Assembly (NCBI GenBank): GCA_964370855.1
Contig: CAYJMF010000086.1
Span: forward strand, 1-19,911
Reading direction: 5' to 3'
From: JAKLKS01 sp964370855
GTDB taxonomy: Bacteria; Planctomycetota; JAJSAM01; JAKLKS01
DNA: 19,911 nt
In this document: positions 17,004 through 19,911 of the stretch, one piece after another
How positions within the stretch are numbered: the first letter of the stretch is position 1
Layout: every line of letters starts with the position of its first letter
Made by a program: the position numbers and the translations under genes
Notes under the pieces: generated by a model
The model's database searches: none
What the model was told of the DNA's origin: nothing
Seen by the model: the letters and a program-made list of their open reading frames with translations, nothing else

Positions 17004-19744
17004 CAGTCCGCGAGGATGGGCGCGTACCGGTAGTAGGTCTCCAGCGTCAGGACCCCCATGGAGGTCGTGTAGAGCCAGCCGAAGGCGCTGTCCCTCCCCC
17101 ACCGGCCGTCCCAGGAGCCCCGCTCGCACCCCTCCTTCTTCTGGAAGAAGGGGAGCACGCGGCTGATGCGCCGGTTCCACTGCCCGAAGTAGCGGCCGCC
17201 CATCTGGTGCATGGCCAGGGTGCAGTAGTAGAAGTTGTACATGGGCCAGATCGCCTGGGGCGCGAAGCGGCCGGCCCTGGACCAGTCCTCCTTGCCCGGC
17301 TCCCCGAAGGTCTCGAACTCCGGCAGGTAGGTCTTGATGACGTAGTTGGCGCTCCCGATGCAGAAGGGGTGGGTGCGCTTCCACCCGAGGAAGATGCGGC
17401 TCATGAGGCCGAGCGGCGTCGTCGCGCGGCCGGGGCCGCCGGAGGGATCGGTGTAGCCCGTCTGGAAGAGGTAGGTCGTCCCCTCCCCCACCTCGGTGCC
17501 GTAGTTCCCCGCGTCCTTCACCTCGAGGAACTGCTCGTAGAACTCCGCCTGGGCGGGCACGCGGGTGGACATGAAGTCGAAGGCGAGGTAGGGGCCCTCC
17601 CAGAGGAGCCGGGGCACGGGGATGCCGGCCTTGTCGGCGGCCTTCATGGCGAAGACGACCCAGGCGGTGACCGAGGAGTCGAGTTCCGGGACCTCGCGCT
17701 GCAGGGAGTAGCGCCACCCGCCCCGCTCGTTCATGAGGGAGAACTCGCGGGCGAGGATCCGCTCCGCGGCGCGCCGGTACCGCTCGTCCCCCGTCGTGGA
17801 GTAGCCCTCGGCCAGCGCCTGCATGGCGATGGGCCGGGAGTAGGAGCGGTTCCAGAGGAGGTCCCCCTGGTCGAAGTCCCCTTCCACCCCGACCGTCGCG
17901 AGGAGGGAGTCGAGGCCGCGGCGGAGCGTATGGCGGTACTTCCCGAAGTCCGGGTGGTAGCCCGCCCCCGTGAAGGCGAGGAGCGGCATGCCCGTGGTCC
18001 CCGCCTGGGAGAACTGGGTCCTCCCGCCGCCCTGGCGGCTGCAGGGGTTCTTCGCGTCGCAGTGGTTGAGGATGCCCGTGGTGTCCCAGATGCCGTCGAA
18101 GTTCTGGTGGCGGGCGAGCCAGGAGAGGCCCATCTGCACCGACTTCTCCGTCTCCTTCGTGTGGCGGAAGCCCCGGTTCTCCTTGTCGAACTCCTCGCGC
18201 CACTTCTCCCGCTCGATCTTCGACTGCTTCCCCGTGAAGAACGCGGGGTTCTGCTCGTACCACTTGTTCCAGATGCCGGGGTAGGGGCCGAACCAGTGGC
18301 CCGTCATCTTCTCCAGGGCGAGGAGGACCTCCATCTGCTCGCGGCTGCCCTCGCGGGTCGTGCGCAGCATCTTGAGGGCGAGGTCGAAGCCCTCCTTCGA
18401 GCGCCAGGAGCCGAGGGCCTCGCAGAGCCGCTGGATCGTGTCGAAGCCGTTGGCGGCCTCGAGCCGCTCCTTGAACTCCTTCACGGCGCCGGGCTCGGAG
18501 ATCTGCCAGAAGGCCACGCCGGCGGCGCGGCGGATCATGGTCTGCTTCGCGGCCATGATGCCGTTGCGCAGGAGCTGGACCGCGGCGTCGGCCACCTTCC
18601 GCTCCCCGAGGATGGTGATGATGTAGAGGACCTTGTCGTCCCCCTTGACGGCGGTGAGCCGCTTGAGGGCGGCGGGCCCCGTGGACTCCACGGCGCAGCG
18701 GCGCAGCGCGAAGAGGCTCGCCGCCCTCACCGGGGCCTGGCTGTCGGCGCACATGGCATCGAGGAGGGCGGCGGCGGCGGCCTCGCGCGTCCCCGGCGCC
18801 ACGTCCTCGGCCCCGTCCCCGGCAAGCCGCCCCAGCGCGTTGGCGGCGGCGGTGCGCATCTCCCAGGTGGGGCTGCCCTGGAGCATGCGGACGAGGGCGT
18901 CGGTGTGGACCGCCCGGGCGCAGACCTCCACCGCCTTGGCCAGGGTCCCCTTGGACCCCCCGGAGGAGGCGCGGGAGAGGACCGCGTCGAAGACGGCGGG
19001 GTCCTCGATGGCGCCGAGGGCCTCGGCGCAGTACCACCCGTGGGAGCCCTTGTTGTCGGAGAGGCCGGAGAGGAGGGCCGCGACGGCGCGTGGGTCCCCG
19101 ATGCGGCCGAGGGTCGCGGCGGCGACGTTGCGGACCTCGGGGTCGGGCTCCTTCATCTGGGCCAGGGCGATGGCGACCCCCTGGGGCGCCCGGAGGAGCC
19201 CGAGGGCCTCCATGACCCGCACCCGCACCTCCTTCGCGGAGGAGGAGGAGAGGGGGCCGGCCAGGATCTCCGCCCCGCGGGGGAGGCCGAGGTTCTCCGC
19301 GAGGAAGGTCATGGCCCGGAGGCGGGCGGCCTCCTTCTCCCCCTCGGCGGCCTTCTTCAGCTCCGCCGCCAGCCGATCCCCGTCGAGGGCCGCGAGGAAG
19401 GTCCCCGCTCCGTCGGCGAAGGCGTCGTGGCGGGTTCCCAGGGCGCGCTTGAGGACCGGGTCGAAGGCGTCCTTCTTCAGCGGCTCCTCGGCGCCGTCGA
19501 GGCCGCGCATGCGCGCGATCTTCGCCAGGGCGTCGTAGCGCGTCTCCTCGTCGCCGGCCGCGTCGTCGAGCTCCTTGAGGGCGTCCTCCAGCTCCTTCGG
19601 GAAGAACCGGTTGTCCGCCGGGGGGGGAGGAGGAGGCGGGGCCCCGCCGCCCCCCTCGATGGCGAAGAGGGAGGGGGCCGGGCCGAGGAGCAGGATCGCG
19701 GCCATGGCCGCCAGGGCGCCGGTGCGTACGCGGGACCGTTTCAT
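17003..19744 (-). CDS. Secreted HEAT-repeat and alpha-toroid (prenyltransferase/squalene-cyclase-like) protein
   Basis: A 913-residue exported protein of unknown function. A basic start (KRSRVR) and hydrophobic core (8-25) with likely cleavage after SLFA (25-28) form the signal peptide, followed by a Gly/Pro7 linker (31-42). About 45-480 is alpha-helical with HEAT-like units (for example 172-225, where DPEVRNVAAATLGRIGDPRA is typical). From about 530 an alpha/alpha-toroid resembles terpenoid-cyclase and prenyltransferase-beta barrels: HQNFDGIWD (546-554), RGGWRYS (674-680), SSVTAWVVFAMKAA (690-703), LAMHQMGG (843-850) and GSWDGRW (876-882). No DXDD motif of a hopene cyclase is visible, so it is more likely a binding or scaffold protein. 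HEAT/toroid proteins of this kind are, to my knowledge, common in Planctomycetota. First gene of its operon; the start ATG at 19744 has no clear Shine-Dalgarno site. Confidence 0.88.
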   Translation of the reverse strand: MKRSRVRTGALAAMAAILLLGPAPSLFAIEGGGGAPPPPPPPADNRFFPKELEDALKELDDAAGDEETRYDALAKIARMRGLDGAEEPLKKDAFDPVLKRALGTRHDAFADGAGTFLAALDGDRLAAELKKAAEGEKEAARLRAMTFLAENLGLPRGAEILAGPLSSSSAKEVRVRVMEALGLLRAPQGVAIALAQMKEPDPEVRNVAAATLGRIGDPRAVAALLSGLSDNKGSHGWYCAEALGAIEDPAVFDAVLSRASSGGSKGTLAKAVEVCARAVHTDALVRMLQGSPTWEMRTAAANALGRLAGDGAEDVAPGTREAAAAALLDAMCADSQAPVRAASLFALRRCAVESTGPAALKRLTAVKGDDKVLYIITILGERKVADAAVQLLRNGIMAAKQTMIRRAAGVAFWQISEPGAVKEFKERLEAANGFDTIQRLCEALGSWRSKEGFDLALKMLRTTREGSREQMEVLLALEKMTGHWFGPYPGIWNKWYEQNPAFFTGKQSKIEREKWREEFDKENRGFRHTKETEKSVQMGLSWLARHQNFDGIWDTTGILNHCDAKNPCSRQGGGRTQFSQAGTTGMPLLAFTGAGYHPDFGKYRHTLRRGLDSLLATVGVEGDFDQGDLLWNRSYSRPIAMQALAEGYSTTGDERYRRAAERILAREFSLMNERGGWRYSLQREVPELDSSVTAWVVFAMKAADKAGIPVPRLLWEGPYLAFDFMSTRVPAQAEFYEQFLEVKDAGNYGTEVGEGTTYLFQTGYTDPSGGPGRATTPLGLMSRIFLGWKRTHPFCIGSANYVIKTYLPEFETFGEPGKEDWSRAGRFAPQAIWPMYNFYYCTLAMHQMGGRYFGQWNRRISRVLPFFQKKEGCERGSWDGRWGRDSAFGWLYTTSMGVLTLETYYRYAPILAD

Positions 19745-19781
19745 GGAAGCCGGGAGTCTCGCGTAAAGGCGGGGACGTTCC

Positions 19782-19796
19782 TAACTAAGTAACTAA
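19782..19796. repeat. Direct repeat TAACTAA upstream of the HEAT/toroid gene
   Basis: TAACTAA occurs at 19782-19788 and 19790-19796, separated by one base, 38 to 52 bp upstream of the minus-strand start. It is the only AT-rich patch in the leader. It may be part of the promoter or a regulator site, but no -35/-10 pair is convincing. Confidence 0.45.
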
Positions 19797-19800
19797 CTCC

Positions 19801-19830
19801 GCGGCGAGAGGCGGGGAGAGGCGGGGAGAG
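19801..19830. repeat. Three tandem 10-bp units GCGGGGAGAG
   Basis: Units at 19801-19810 (one mismatch), 19811-19820 and 19821-19830, running into the poly-G tract. A purine-rich simple repeat at the contig edge, where assembly is least reliable. Confidence 0.7.
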
Positions 19831-19832
19831 GC

Positions 19833-19911
19833 GGGGGGGGGGGGGGGGGGGGTGAAAAATTTTAAATTTTTAAGTAACCCCCCCCCCCCCCCCGAGGGGG
19901 GGGGGGGGGGG
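19833..19911. other. Homopolymer G/C blocks with AT palindrome, probable contig-end artefact
   Basis: G x20 (19833-19852), then a 25-base AT-rich segment with the palindrome AAAAATTT-T-AAATTTTT (19855-19871), C x16 (19878-19893), GA, and G x16 (19896-19911). The G and C blocks around the AT palindrome make the whole stretch a fold-back. Long homopolymers of this kind are typical of poly-G read tails or mis-assembly. No gene is present here. Confidence 0.7.

Noticed and set aside
17003..19744. Active squalene-hopene cyclase
   Set aside because: No DXDD motif is visible, the barrel is fused to HEAT repeats, and the protein carries an export signal.
17207..19792. 861-codon plus-strand frame antisense to the HEAT/toroid gene
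   Set aside because: Low-complexity Gly/Glu/Val/Arg/Leu translation with no motifs; the minus-strand frame has a signal peptide and recognisable repeats.

Overview
The window is very GC-rich (roughly 70-75% by eye, with G/C at almost every third codon position) and densely coded on both strands. It looks like a complete metagenomic contig, because both ends carry odd sequence. The gene content suggests a Planctomycetota-like or related GC-rich Gram-negative lineage: a large secreted HEAT-repeat plus alpha-toroid ('prenyltransferase-like') protein, a secreted kelch/Ig-like protein, a TPR lipoprotein, and a Bacteroidetes/Xanthomonas-style arginine pathway. This placement is inference, since no rRNA or marker gene is present.

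Left part (1-2300): a membrane protein whose frame is open to the contig edge (+), then, convergently, a minus-strand pair: a small unknown protein (2300-1851) followed by a PP2C-type Ser/Thr phosphatase (1824-997). A 220-bp divergent region (2301-2520) separates this pair from the main operon and holds a GAAT-N4-ATTC inverted repeat and a weak promoter-like element.

Centre (2521-11502, +): one eight-gene arginine operon in the order argG - unknown P-loop gene - argC - argD - argF' - argB - argE - argH. Six of the seven junctions are 4-nt stop/start overlaps and the seventh is a direct abutment. The carbamoyltransferase is of the N-acylornithine type (Xanthomonas AOTCase / Bacteroides SOTCase), so the acyl group should be kept until acylcitrulline and removed by the M20 enzyme. 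Its specificity-switch residue is Val (Val96), which points to N-succinyl intermediates. The operon has no recognisable glutamate N-acyltransferase (no argA, argJ or GNAT). The embedded P-loop protein resembles, at motif level, the DUF1611 family, which includes the glutamate N-acetyltransferase DgcN. It is therefore a candidate for the missing first step, and this is the main discovery lead in the window.

Right part (19744-11462, all on minus): a three-gene operon of a secreted HEAT/toroid protein, a radical SAM protein with a CX4CX2C cluster motif, and a TPR lipoprotein with a Pro-Ala linker. It is followed by malate dehydrogenase with its own strong ribosome binding site, a perfect 14-bp hairpin with overlapping arms, and a secreted kelch protein that converges on and overlaps the end of argH by 41 nt. 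The last ~110 bases are 10-bp repeats, G20/C16/G16 homopolymers and an AT-rich palindrome, probably an assembly or sequencing artefact. No tRNA, rRNA, CRISPR array, insertion sequence or phage gene was seen, and no gene-free stretch exceeds 300 bases.
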